Under the pieces are notes generated by a model that was not told where the DNA came from, made no database searches, and saw only the letters and a program-made list of their open reading frames with translations. A stretch of DNA of 64,000 bases from Metamycoplasma subdolum (lineage in GTDB: Bacteria; Bacillota_I; Bacilli_A; Mycoplasmatales; Metamycoplasmataceae): assembly GCF_033546815.1 (NCBI RefSeq), contig NZ_CP137846.1, positions 496,001-560,000 on the forward strand, given 5' to 3'. Below are positions 49,877 to 60,375 of this stretch, in pieces. The translations under genes were made by a program, and so were the position numbers. Numbering within the stretch: position 1 is the first letter of the stretch; each line of letters begins with the position of its first letter.

Positions 49877-51007
49877 ATGAAATTTAAGAAATTTTTACTT
49901 TTTGTGCCAGTTACGTTTGCACTACCTTTAACAGCGATTTCATGTCAAAAAAATGAAATGAGTTTTGCAGTAACTAGCCCTTGAGATCAAAATTTTGATA
50001 CAAGTTTTTTTGAAAAAGTTGTTCAAGAATATAACTTGATTTTAAAGAAAGATAATATCAAAACAAAAGTTTATTTTGAAGGTGAAAAAAATGATATTGT
50101 GAGCAAAATTTTGAAAGGCACAAGTGATGTTGCATTTTTAACTGCATCACAATTTAATCACGAAAGTAACAAAAATGAAGTTATTCCAATTTTACAAACA
50201 TTAACTCGTAGATTTAATTTTGATAATACTTTTACAACTTATAAAGATGGAAGTTTGAATGATCCACTCAGAAAACTTGCAAAAGAAGCACAAACTCTTT
50301 TTGAAGAAAAACCATTCGCCGAATGGGATGATAAAAGTTATGGTTGGAACGGTTCAATTTATGAAAAATTTTATGATTCTGGTCCGAATCCATTAACCGA
50401 TTATTATCGCGGAGTTGTAATGATTTGAGGAAATGATTCAACAAGAAATGCTATTAAAAAAGCGTGAGATGATAAAGATTGAAATTCATTTAGAAACTTT
50501 GGAATTGTAACAAACGAGATTACAAGTTCATCAAAATATTTACTTGAAGAAGCATTGTTCGCGAAACATTTTAATAAAGAAAATAATAAGTTTACAAGCT
50601 TTGCTTTAGATAAACAAAATCATTCAGATAAATATATTCAAAACAAAGCAAGAAATATATCTAAAGGTGCTCTAGAAAATTATCACATTGTGTTTGATGA
50701 ACTTGGTGCATTTGCATATACACATAATATTAAAATGGGACAAAAACTTGATTATTATTCAACTTGCAAAAAAGAGGATAAGATTGAATTTTTGACCGCT
50801 ACAGAACCAATAAAATATAACATTATTGCAGTGTCAAAACAAATGTCAGAAAGAGAAAGAAAAGCACTAGCTCAAGCATTTGTAAATGCATGAAAAAATG
50901 GTGATGATAATTACGGTCCAAGAGTGGGCTATAATGGTTATAAAATAATCAATGATTACAAGGCTGAGGTTATTGATCCATTTGAAAATATTTTTAAAGG
51001 AAAATAG
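49877..51007 (+). CDS. p37/Cypl-type thiamine-binding lipoprotein
   Basis: The substrate-binding lipoprotein of the mycoplasma p37 (Cypl) ABC transport system, whose members bind thiamine pyrophosphate. The 376 residues start with a signal peptide and lipobox TAISC (Cys23). The body matches the family with FAVTSPWDQNF, VYFEGEKNDIVSKILKGTSDVAFLT, the central YGWNGSIYEKFYDSGPNPLTDYYRGVVMIWG region and a C-terminal PRVGYNGYKII. Control by the TPP riboswitch directly upstream supports the ligand. The gene ends TAGTG, overlapping the GTG start of the permease. Confidence 0.9.
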
Positions 51008-52728
51008 TGAACAATATTGAAACAAAAAAAGGAATAATTTATCAATATCATAATAATAAAAAAGTAACAATCCGTGGAAAGAAAAACATTTATGTTAAAG
51101 TGCTTTTTTGGATTTTTGTTATTGCTTTAATTTCAGGTTTTATTATAACAATTGACTTCTCGTATGCAAGGTTTGGATACAAACCACTTTGAAAGAATAT
51201 TAAAGGATTATTTACACCTTTAAATTCTTCAACAACATGACCAAATCAAAGTCTTTTTTTGTTGTCTTTAAAAGAGCTTTTTTACACTATTAAATATACA
51301 ATTTTTGGTTCAATGATTGGTGTAATTTTAGCTCTAATAACTTCCTATTTTAGTAACTTAAAACTGAACAAAAAAGAGGTTGCAATTTCTTTCAAAATAG
51401 TTACTAATTTTTTAAGACTATTCCCTGAATTAATTTTTATTTATTTGATGTCATCATCATTTGATAAAGTTTTAGCATTAACCTTAATTTTGGGTTGATT
51501 TTCTTGATTGTGATTGCATGAATATATTTCACAAATTATTGAAAATGCCGATTACAATCTTTACTATCATTTTTTAAAAATTTCTAAGTCTAAATTTGCT
51601 GCTTTCAGGCAAATAATTTGACCTCAAATTAGATTACAAGTTACGAATTATATTTTCTATTCTTTTGAATCAAACATGCGTTGAAGTGCAATTCTATCTA
51701 AATTAGGCTTTGGCGGAATTGGCCAAGTAATTAATGCTGTAATTACACCAGGTCAGCAAAAATTTGACGAACTTTTAATTCCGCTGTTGGTACTGATATT
51801 TTTCTTACTTTTGATTGAATCGTTCCACATTTTTTATACAAAAATAATTATGAAAGAAAGAACATTTAAAACAGGGATAAAAGGTTATAAAAAATCTTTA
51901 CTTTGGAAAAAAATATTTATTGCATTAATTGTTCTGATTCTTCTTTCGTTATCAATTGTTGCAATCATAGATCTTAGTGGACAAAAAGTATATTTCGTAA
52001 GAATCAAAAACGAACTTCATCAACTTTTCAATCCAAATTGATCTGTTATGGCAATTAAAAAAGGAAGCAATATTTTCTTTGATATTTGACAACTTATTAG
52101 TTTGGTGGGACTCACTATTTTATTAACTTATTTCTTAACAATTTTCAAACTATTTTTAGTAAATAATAAAATTCAAAAAAATGGAGTAAGTTGGACTTTT
52201 AGATCATTAAATACTTTTATAAGATGTGTACCGATTCCGGTTATTTTCTCACTAATAAGTTTTGTTTATAACGGATATGAAGCATCATTCATAATTGCGT
52301 TTGCAATTCATTCATCTAACGCAATGACGAGGAATTTAGAACATTCAATTAGAAAATTAGATCAAAATATAATAACAACTTATAAACTTAGAGGGTTTAG
52401 TAAAATTAAAATTTTTAATATGTATATTTTGCCTTCAATTAAATATGACATGATTACTATATTAAGTTTCGAACTTGAAAAAATAACAAGAAATTTCTTA
52501 TCTTTCGGAGTTTTTGCATCATCAATTTTAGGTCAAAAATCAACACTTAATAGAGTAAACGATATTGCTGAAATTGCACCTTACATTTGGCTTTCATTTA
52601 TTTTTATTGGATTAATTATTCTTTCAGGATATTTAACTAGATTTTACTTAATTGAAAAAAGAAAAGCAAAAGTTTTTAAGCAAAATGAATTTAATTTCTC
52701 TAAATTAGCCAAACAAAGAAGTGTATAG
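51007..52728 (+). CDS. p69-type ABC transporter permease (thiamine)
   Basis: The membrane subunit of the p37 system, 573 residues. Two PhnE/MetI-type permease halves are visible, each with several membrane helices and an EAA-like loop: RQIIWPQIRLQVTNYIFY followed by LGFGGIGQVI in the first, and YILPSIKYDMITIL followed by FASSILGQKS in the second. The GTG start overlaps the lipoprotein stop. In related mycoplasmas an ATPase gene (p29) lies between the two; here it is absent. At least eight TGA-Trp codons are used. A terminator follows. Confidence 0.88.
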
Positions 52729-52733
52729 AAATT

Positions 52734-52762
52734 AAAAAACAGGATTACTCCTGTTTATTTTT
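52734..52762. terminator. Bidirectional terminator, permease / VapD-like gene
   Basis: AACAGGA/TCCTGTT stem with loop TTAC. A T-rich run follows on the plus strand, and AAAAA before the stem gives T on the minus strand. Confidence 0.8.
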
Positions 52763-53123
52763 TTCCTCTTTTTTTGGTTTTTCCTTTTTCTATATCGACA
52801 TCAAATTCTTCTTCATCCATTTTTTTAGGATTGTGATCTTCAATAATGTATTCAGTAAAATTGGATAAATCTGACATTCTGAAAACATGTAAAGATACTA
52901 AAGAAGAAGTGAAAAAATCAATTTTTTTAAGATGCCTTGTCGCTAGAAAAATCTGAGTCATGGAATTAATTGATCTTGAAAAATAGAAACTATTTGAAAG
53001 TCAATGGAATCCATAGTGTCTCAAAACATCACGAATTTCTTCATAAGCGTCGTGATAGTTTTTTTCTTCACCATATGCTTTTTTAAGCTCAGCTTTGTTT
53101 AAATAAAAAACAAGTCCGTACAT
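52755..53123 (-). CDS. VapD-like protein with altered catalytic strand
   Basis: VapD proteins are small Cas2-fold RNases. The 122-residue protein aligns over its first 90 residues: MYGLVFYLNKAELKKAYGE, YHDAYEEIRDVLRHYGFHW, SNSFYFSRSINSMTQIFLATRHL and a final DLSNFTEYI. In active members strand 1 reads FDLDT or FDMDT; here it is FYLNK, so both acidic residues are lost. A C-terminal extension of about 35 residues ends in a basic tail (KGKTKKRGKK). No antitoxin is seen nearby. Activity is doubtful. Two TGA-Trp codons; start at ATG 53123 with the ribosome-binding site CGAAAGGAAG. Confidence 0.75.
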
Positions 53124-53222
53124 AAACTTCCTTTCGATTATTAATTTGTGAAAAATTTGCTAGGTGTTAATTTAATTATAAGCCAGAGAAAAGAATAATT
53201 TCAAAATGTATTTTTTAAACAA

Positions 53223-53254
53223 AATAAAAATAAGCCATTTATGACTTATTTTGA
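53223..53254 (-). terminator. Terminator of smc-lipoprotein unit
   Basis: AAATAAG/CTTATTT stem followed on the minus strand by TTTTTATTTTG, 21 bases after the small lipoprotein stop. Confidence 0.75.
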
Positions 53255-53274
53255 TTATTAAATTTTGATTAATT

Positions 53275-53601
53275 TTATTGATATTCTTGTAATGTTTGTT
53301 TGATTGAATTAGTTGAAATTTCAACATTTTTTGTTCACTTTGCATAAATTTCAAGTTTATTATTTGGATTAACTTTCAATTCAGCTTGAATGCTATCTCT
53401 AACTAATTTTTCAAACTCTACATAACCAACAGGTTGGTCTGGGTTTCTTTTATGAAATTCTTCTCTTTGTTTTCTATTTTCTTTCAGTGCTTTGTCAAGT
53501 TTTCTTTCTTCTTTTGGCTTACATGAAATAGCAAGAGCGGGTATAATTGTTAAACTTGAAATTGCAAATAAAGCAAGAGTAATTTTTTTAATTTTGTTCA
53601 T
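53275..53601 (-). CDS. Small lipoprotein downstream of smc
   Basis: A 108-residue lipoprotein of unknown function. The signal peptide ends in the lipobox LAISC (Cys27), followed by a Lys/Arg/Glu-rich helical stretch (KEERKLDKALKENRKQREEF) and a short domain with VGYVEFEKLVRDSIQAEL. One TGA-Trp is crossed near residue 89. It starts 15 bases after the smc stop with the ribosome-binding site AAAGGAAC, so it is probably co-transcribed with smc. Confidence 0.75.
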
Positions 53602-53616
53602 TATACAAGTTCCTTT

Positions 53617-56541
53617 TTAGTTTTCAATAAGTTTCTTAGCATCTGCTAAATTAACTGAGAAGAAAGTTGTAACACCACGTTTTTGCATGGTTGCACCATA
53701 TAGTTTGTCAACTCTTTCCATTGTTCCTTGACGGTGGGTAATAACGATGAATTGAGTGTCTTTTTTTAGGCTTTGTAAAAACTGTGCAAAACGAATAACA
53801 TTGGCTTCGTCAAGTGCTGCTTCAACCTCATCCAAAATACATAGAGGAAGAGGTTTTGCTTTTAAAATTGAGAATAGTAAACTAATTGCAATAAGAGCCT
53901 TTTCACCACCTGAAAATAGTTTAAGATTTTTAACTGATTTGCCAGGAGGTTGAGCAATAACATCAATTCCTGTTTCAAGAATATTTTCTGGGTCGGTATA
54001 TCTAATTTCTGCCATACCTCCACCGAACATTTTTTGAAATACAAATCTAAATTCATTATTAACAAGGTTAACAGTTTCAGTAATTCTTTGAACAATAATT
54101 TTATCCATTTCAGCAATTGCTTGTTCAAAAATTTCCTTAGCCTTAATAATGTCATCAGTTTGTTTTTTATGATCATTATATTTGTTTTGAACTTCTTCAA
54201 GTTCTTGAATAGCATCAACATTAACATGCCCAAGTTGTCTTATTTCTTGTCTAATTTGATTTACAAGAACTCTAGCTCCTGAAACATCAGCATCTGGATT
54301 GTAATATTGCATTGCTGTTTCTAAAATCATGTTATATTCTTCAGCAAGTCTTCTTTTTGCTTCTTCAACTTTAGCTTCACAAGTTGCCTTTTCAGCATAT
54401 TTTAATTTTGAATTACTTAAGATTTCACGTGCTTGTGCTTCCAAGTCTGATTTTTGTCTAATTATTTCATAGTATGAATTTGAAGTTTCTTGATAAATGT
54501 TTTGTTGAGTTCTTAAATTTGCTTCAAGGTTTGATTTATCAGTAATTAATTTATTAATTGATGAAGCAAAATCAATGTTTGATTCAAGTTCAATTTTTTC
54601 ATCAGAAAGTTGAGTATATTGAATCATGTAATCATCAAATTTTGTTTGTGCTTCTTTTAATAAAGATTCAAAGTTACTTTTTTCTAAAGTATAGTTTGAG
54701 GTTAAATTAATAACTTCTTTTTGATCATGTTCAATTTTTGCTTTAGCAACTCTGATTTTTTCAATTTCTTCTTCTAAAAGAGGAACAATTTCTTGAAGTT
54801 TTTTAACTTGCTCTTCAAGTCCAAATGTTGAAGTTGTATGTTGAGCTTGTCCACCAACCATAACTCCGCCAGGTCTAATTATGTCACCTTCAAGAGTTAC
54901 AACCATGTATTTCTTTTCAAGTAATTGTGAAAGCTTATTTGCGTTTTCAATATTATCACTTACTAAAATATTTCCAAGTAAGAATCTTTTTAAAACAGTA
55001 AATTCTTTATCAACTTGAACAAGTTCGCTAGCTACGCCTAAAAATCCTTTTTGAGTTTGTGCTACGACAATGTGTTGCTCATTAATAAATTTAGGATTAA
55101 TTGAACTTAGAGGAATGAAAGTTGCTCTACCACCATTGTTTTGTTTTAAGAATTCAATTGCTTTAACAGCAGTATCTGAATTATCAACAACGATATGTTG
55201 AACCGCGTTAGCTAAAACGGTTTCAATTGCGATTGCATATTGTGGTTCAACATTAATTATTTGGCTAACAAGTGCTTTATATCCTTTGAAAAGGTGAGCA
55301 TTTTCAACAATATTTTTGGTTCCTTTTGAAATATTAGTTTTACTTTCTTGTGCTTCTAAAATAACTTCAATTTTTGAACGAACTTTTGAAAGTTTGTCAT
55401 GTTTTTCACCAAGCATACTGTTAAGTTTTGATGTTTGGGTACTAAATGTAATACTTTTTTCATTTAATTCATTAATAAGTGCAGTTTTATCACTGATGTA
55501 TTTTTTAAATGAAACAATTTTTTCATTAAGTTCGCTAAGTATTTCTTTTAAACTTTCAATCTTTGCTTCGGTTGTTGCTTTTATTTGGCCTGAAAGAACA
55601 AGTGAACGTTGTTTTTCAACAGCAGCTGATCTAATTTCGATAGATTGAATTTCAGTTTTAATTTTATCAATTTTAGCATTAAGCTCTTGAACCATTTTGT
55701 TTGATTCATTCATTGCTTCAGTCTTAATTTCAGCTGATGTTGTAAGTGCTTTAATTCTTGAAGTTATATCTTGGTTTGTGATTTCATATTCATTAACTTC
55801 GCTAGTTAAATCTTTTAATCTTTCAGCGTAATTAATTTGATCATGAACTAAAAGTGAAACTTCAATGTCTTTAAGTTGTTCTTTGTATTCAAGATAAGTT
55901 TTTGCTTTTTCTGCTTGTCTTCTTAAAGGTCCAAGTTGTCTTTCGAGTTCATTTAATAATACGGTCGCACGACCCAATGATTCTTCAGTTCTTTCAAGTT
56001 TTCTTTGTACTTCTATTTTTCTTGAGCGATACATGCTTGTACCACTAGCTTCTTCAAAAATATCACGTCTTTGTTCTGGAGTAGCTTCAGCAATTCCTGA
56101 GATAGTTCCTTGACTAATAATAGCAAGTGATGATTTAGAAATACCTGACATCATTGCAATTTCTTTAATATCTTTTGCTCTTGCTTCTTCACCATTAATG
56201 TAATACTCGTTTGCACCTTTTCCACGAGTTAAAACACGCGAAATGGTGAAATAATCATGAGGAATTGAAACTTCTCTATCTTTGTTATCAAAAGTTAAAA
56301 TTACTTCCGCTCTATCCATTGGCTGTTCAGTTTTTGAACCAGCAAAGATGATATCTTCCATACTATCACCACGTAAAGCTTTAGATGAAGTTTCACCTAA
56401 AACTCATTTGATAGCATCGTTTATATTGGATTTTCCAGAACCATTTGGTCCAATGATTGCAGCAACTCCACCATCAAATTTTAAAGTTACTTTATCGGCA
56501 AATGATTTAAATCCATGAGCTTCAACTTGAATTAATTTCAT
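53617..56541 (-). CDS. smc: Chromosome partition protein SMC
   Basis: The SMC ATPase that organises and segregates the chromosome. The 974 residues contain N-terminal Walker [12 protein letters not shown] (about 32-40), a first coiled coil, the hinge (about 365-500, with [14 protein letters not shown] and [12 protein letters not shown]), a second coiled coil, and the C-terminal head with signature [17 protein letters not shown] and Walker [15 protein letters not shown]. The coiled coils are shorter than in B. subtilis SMC (1186 residues). A TGA-Trp at about residue 47 lies just after Walker A, so standard-code translation would lose the first ATP-binding half. Minus-strand -10 TATAAT at 56573-56578; ribosome-binding site GAAAGGAAG. 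Confidence 0.95.
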
Positions 56542-56661
56542 TTTCTTCCTTTCAATTAAAAGTCATTAATAAATTATAAGGTGTTTGATATTCTAAAAGT
56601 AAAAGATTTTTTTAATTTTATTTATAGTTTTTAATCTTTTTTAATATTAAAAAAGAAGCAA

Positions 56662-56692
56662 AATAAAAACAAGATTTTAACCTTGTTTAATC
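56662..56692 (-). terminator. Terminator of the glyA-rnc operon
   Basis: AAACAAG(56667-56673)/CTTGTTT(56682-56688), overlapping the rnc stop codon, followed on the minus strand by TTTTTATTTT. Confidence 0.85.
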
Positions 56693-57409
56693 GCTCGCTA
56701 TTTTGCTAAGTGCAGATTTTGCAGCATTTTGTTCTGCTTCTTTTTTTGTTCTTCCAAAGCCTTCACCATACACTTCAGTATTGACCATAACTTTGACAAA
56801 AAACCGTTCTTCGCTAGGCTTGTCAACAAGTTCTTCAGCAATATATTTGATGGTTGAATTTTTGAAATTTGATTGCATGTGTTCTTGAAAAATTGACTTG
56901 TAATTTGTTAAGCTATCAGGTCTAATTTTTTTAATATCTTGAATGATGAATTTTTTAATAAATCTTTTGGTATGAAATCCAATTTGCCTATCATCAAAAG
57001 CTAAATAAATTGCACCAATTATTGCCTCAATATGAGATGATAAAACGTGACTGTTTAATCCGTTAATAAATGCATTTTTTCCAGTAGCAATTATGTCTAA
57101 GATTTGAAGTTCTTCGCCACATTGTGAAAGGTGTTTATTACTTACTAAAGACTTTCTAACTTCAGTTGCTTCACCTTCATTTAAGTTAAATTGTGAGTAA
57201 ATAAAATCAGAAACATAAAAGTCTAAAATTGCATCGCCTAAAAATTCAAGCATTTGATAATCTTTGCAATTTTTTTTGCCGTGGCAATATGAACTATGAG
57301 TCAAAGCTTGCTGAATTAATAAAAATTGTTCTTCAGTAAAATTGAGATTAATATATTTTTTTATTCAATCTCTAACATTAGAAAGCCATTCACTATTTTT
57401 GCTAGTCAT
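56687..57409 (-). CDS. rnc: Ribonuclease III
   Basis: A double-strand-specific RNase for rRNA and mRNA processing, 240 residues. The catalytic domain has ALTHSSYCHGKKN, the signature MLEFLGDAILDFYVSDFIY with the catalytic acids, and SSHIEAIIGAIYLAF. The C-terminal dsRNA-binding domain (about 165-240) ends GEGFGRTKKEAEQNAAKSAL. Start at ATG 57409, reading one TGA-Trp. It overlaps plsX by 8 bases. Last gene of the operon. Confidence 0.95.
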
Positions 57410-58403
57410 TTCACGCCTCTATTTCTTTTTTCAGAACTTCGGTTAAGTTCTTTTCAATTGCATTTTTTACTTGTTGAAGAGCTGAATAAAATGCAAGTGA
57501 ATCACTTGATCCATGGGCTTTAACAACAACCTTATTTAGGCCGGCTATATAAGCTCCACCAGTATTGCGATAATCATAACGTTCTTTGAATTTTTTCAAA
57601 TCTTTTTTTAGAAGCAATGCTGCGAATTTATTTTTAAGATTTTTATAAAAAATTCCTTTTAGTAATTTAAGAACATTCAAGAAAGATGATTCCATTGTTT
57701 TGAGAAAAATATTTCCACTAATCCCATTTGTTACAACAATATCAACTTTGCCTTTTATTGCATCATCCGGTTCTAGAAATCCTTCATAAATAAAGTTATT
57801 TTTTGAAATTTTAAAATTTTTATTTGTTTCTTGATTTAACAAACTTCCTTTGTAATCTTCGCTTCCAATATTTAAAAGCCCAACTGTGATTTTTTCTTTA
57901 TTTTCAATTAAAAGTTTGTAATACAAAGTTGCAATTTTTGCTCAATTAATTAATGTTTCACTAGTAACATCTAAGTTTGCACCAGCATCTAAAAGAAGCA
58001 TCTTTTGACCTTCGTTTACTGTTGCCATGACCGGCATAAATGCAGGTTTAATTTCAGGGTGTAAACGTTCAATTTTGAAAAATGAAAGACTAGTAAAAGC
58101 ACCACTATCGCCACTCGAAATTATTGCATCAGCATCTTCATTTTTCAAAACATTGAATGCTTCTAGCATTGAGCTCTCTTGCCTTAAAACTTCTCGTGGG
58201 CTTGACTCAATGTGAATTAAATTTGTTGAGTTAAAAATTTGAATATTTCCAACTTTTTTTGTGTTTATCTTTTTAATTAATTCTTCATGTCCAACAAGGT
58301 ATAAAAAATAGTCTTTGTTTTCAAAAGCAAACTTTAAACTTGCTTCAATTAAAGCTTCTTCACCGCCATCATTATTTAATAAATCAACAACAATTTTCTT
58401 CAC
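57402..58403 (-). CDS. plsX: Phosphate acyltransferase PlsX
   Basis: Makes acyl-phosphate for PlsY. The 333-residue protein shows VDLLNNDGGEEALIEA, SGDSGAFTSLSFF, PVMATVNEGQKMLLLDAGANLD, VTNGISGNIFLKTMES and GGAYIAGLNKVVVKAHGSSD. The start is GTG 58403 with AGAGG nine bases upstream. The true end is TAG at 57402-57404, because a TGA three codons before it is Trp; the last residues read EAWND. It overlaps rnc by 8 bases and follows fakA after 8 bases. Confidence 0.93.
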
Positions 58404-58411
58404 TACAACCT

Positions 58412-60073
58412 CTATTCTGCACTGATTAAATAAGGATAAATCGCTTGACCACTGTCATAAATTTCAACCTCAACATCAAAAGTACTTTGAATATATTCTT
58501 GAAGTTCTTCAGCCTCTGTTTTAAAGACTTCTTGACCATAAAAAATATTAATAATTTGAGTGTCGTCATTCATAATTTCGTCAATTAATAATTTTGCTGC
58601 TTGAATGTTGGTTTTGGCAGTGTCAACAATCTTACCATCTGCTATAACCATAAAGTCGCCTTCTTTTATTTTTATACCATTAATTTTGGTGTCTTTTATT
58701 GATGGAGCGATCTCTCCATAACGCATGTTTTTGATAGCATCATTCATCAAAGTTTTGTTTTCTTGAACTGAATTTTCTTTATTAAACATTAATGCAACAC
58801 CAAGTGCTTGAGCTTGAGATTTTGTGGGCAAAATAACAATTTCTTTTTTACCTTTAAATAAAGTAGCGGCTTGTTGAGCAGATAATGTTATGTTTGAATT
58901 GTTAGGCAGAATAAACACTGTTTTTGTTCCAACAGATTCAATTGCTTGAACAATATCTTGAGTTGAAGGATTATTAGTTTGACCACCTTCAATAACATAA
59001 TCAACATTATTATCTTTCATAAGTTGAATAATCCCGCTTCCAGTGTTGCATGAAATTAAAGAAGAACCATTGACTAATTTAGGTGAGCCGTTTCCGTTGC
59101 CGTTTCCGTTGCCGTTTCCGTTTTTACTGTGAAGTTTTTGATTATTTTCTTTACTATTATTTGCTTGAACGGTCATGTTATCAATTTTAATTCTAATAAA
59201 TTGACCAAGTCCATTTGCTGCATTTAAAACATCACCAGGTTTAGTAGTGTGAATATGAACTTTAAATAAAGACCCATCATGAACAACAACCATGCTTGAA
59301 CCCATTTTTTCAAGTTTTTTAACAAGTGAGTCTTTGTCAAACTTTTTCGGTTTTTCAATTTCTAAGATAAATTCAGTGCAATATCCAAATTCGCCAGTAA
59401 ATACTTCGCTATCAGAAATAAAAGTTGAAATTGTTGATTCACTTTCAGTAAGTTTTGCAGGGCTTCCTTCAAGATACATTCGCATACCTTCAAGAATATA
59501 AAATAATCCTTCTCCACCTGAATCTGTAACCCCAACTTCTCTTAAAACTTTAAGAAGTTGTGGTGTTTTGTCACAACTTTGGCGTGCAAAATTCACTGCA
59601 AGTTCTAATACTTCGGCAAAAGTATTATCAACAACAACTGCATCTTTAAGGTTTTCACTTACTTCACGAATAACAGTTAGAATTGTTCCTTCAATTGGTT
59701 TCATAACTGCTTTATAAGCAGATTTAGCTGCTTCTTCAAAAGCTTGAACTAAATCAAATGAAGTAATTTCTTGCTTGCTTGCAAAAGATAATGTAAATCC
59801 TTTGAAAATTTGAGACAAAATAACGCCAGAGTTGCCTCTTGCACTTAAAAGCATATTTTGACTGATTATTTTTGAAAGTTCACCAATATGAGATACATCT
59901 TGATTTTTAATAGCTTCTTTTGCAGCAGAAATTGTTGCCGCCATATTTGAGCCTGTATCACCATCGGGTACTGGGAAAACATTTAATGCATTAATGGCAT
60001 TTTTATGGTTTTCCAAATTATTTGCGGCAGAAATAATCAGGTTTTTTCATTCTCTTCCGTTAAGTTTTTGCAT
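58412..60073 (-). CDS. fakA: Fatty acid kinase catalytic subunit FakA (DAK2 domain)
   Basis: FakA with a FakB partner phosphorylates fatty acids, feeding PlsX and PlsY. The 553 residues have an N-terminal DhaL/DAK2 kinase domain (about 10-200) with FPVPDGDTGSNM and ARGNSGVILSQIFKGF, a middle domain with conserved Cys and His (FGYCTEFILEIE, VVHDGSLFKVHIHTTKPG), and a C-terminal domain (about 340-553). Between middle and C-terminal parts lies a low-complexity Asn-Gly repeat linker (about 316-328). Start ATG 60073 overlaps the asp23-like stop (TAATG). FakB is not in the window. Confidence 0.92.
59088..59123. repeat. Hexamer tandem repeat in fakA linker
   Basis: Six CCGTTT/CCGTTG hexamers (a 12-bp unit repeated) encode alternating Gly and Asn on the minus strand. 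Loss or gain of one hexamer keeps the frame. Confidence 0.85.
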
Positions 60074-60363
60074 TATTTTGTTCCTCTAATAGTTACAGAT
60101 AAATTACCTAATGAAATGTTTAATTTTTTTAATTGAAACGTAATAGTTTTATGTGCTGTTTCAACAATTGATTTAGCAGAGGCATTTGAAAGTAAAATTA
60201 AACCTAGTTTAATATCAACAATATTATTATTGTTTTCAAAGAAAGTTACGCAAGCTTGACCATCAAGATCTTCGCCGGTCTCATTTCTAGTTTTTAAAGC
60301 AACAATTCCTGGAATTGTCATCAAAATTTGTTCGATTATTTGTTTAATTTCTGCTAATTTCAT
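60073..60363 (-). CDS. Asp23/Gls24 family (YloU-like) protein
   Basis: A 96-residue member of the Asp23/DUF322 family, normally encoded directly upstream of fakA (yloU-yloV in Bacillus). Visible are IPGIVALKTRNETG, the central VDIKLGLILLSNASAKSIVETAH, and a final LSVTIRGTK, in line with the family's VxVxIxG pattern. It lacks the Gly-rich N-terminus of larger homologues. It sits between glyA and fakA with a 12-base gap and a one-base overlap. Confidence 0.82.
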   Translation of the reverse strand: MKLAEIKQIIEQILMTIPGIVALKTRNETGEDLDGQACVTFFENNNNIVDIKLGLILLSNASAKSIVETAHKTITFQLKKLNISLGNLSVTIRGTK

Positions 60364-60375
60364 TTTGCCTCGTAT

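Noticed and set aside
53756-55648. Several plus-strand frames of 65-123 codons within smc
   Set aside because: Antisense or out-of-frame shadows of the smc coiled coil, with low-complexity Ser/Phe/Asn composition.
53617-56541. Truncated smc, or plsX, glyA, pheT and rplT broken by stops
   Set aside because: Each apparent stop is TGA at or near a plausible Trp position, and length and motifs are intact under genetic code 4.
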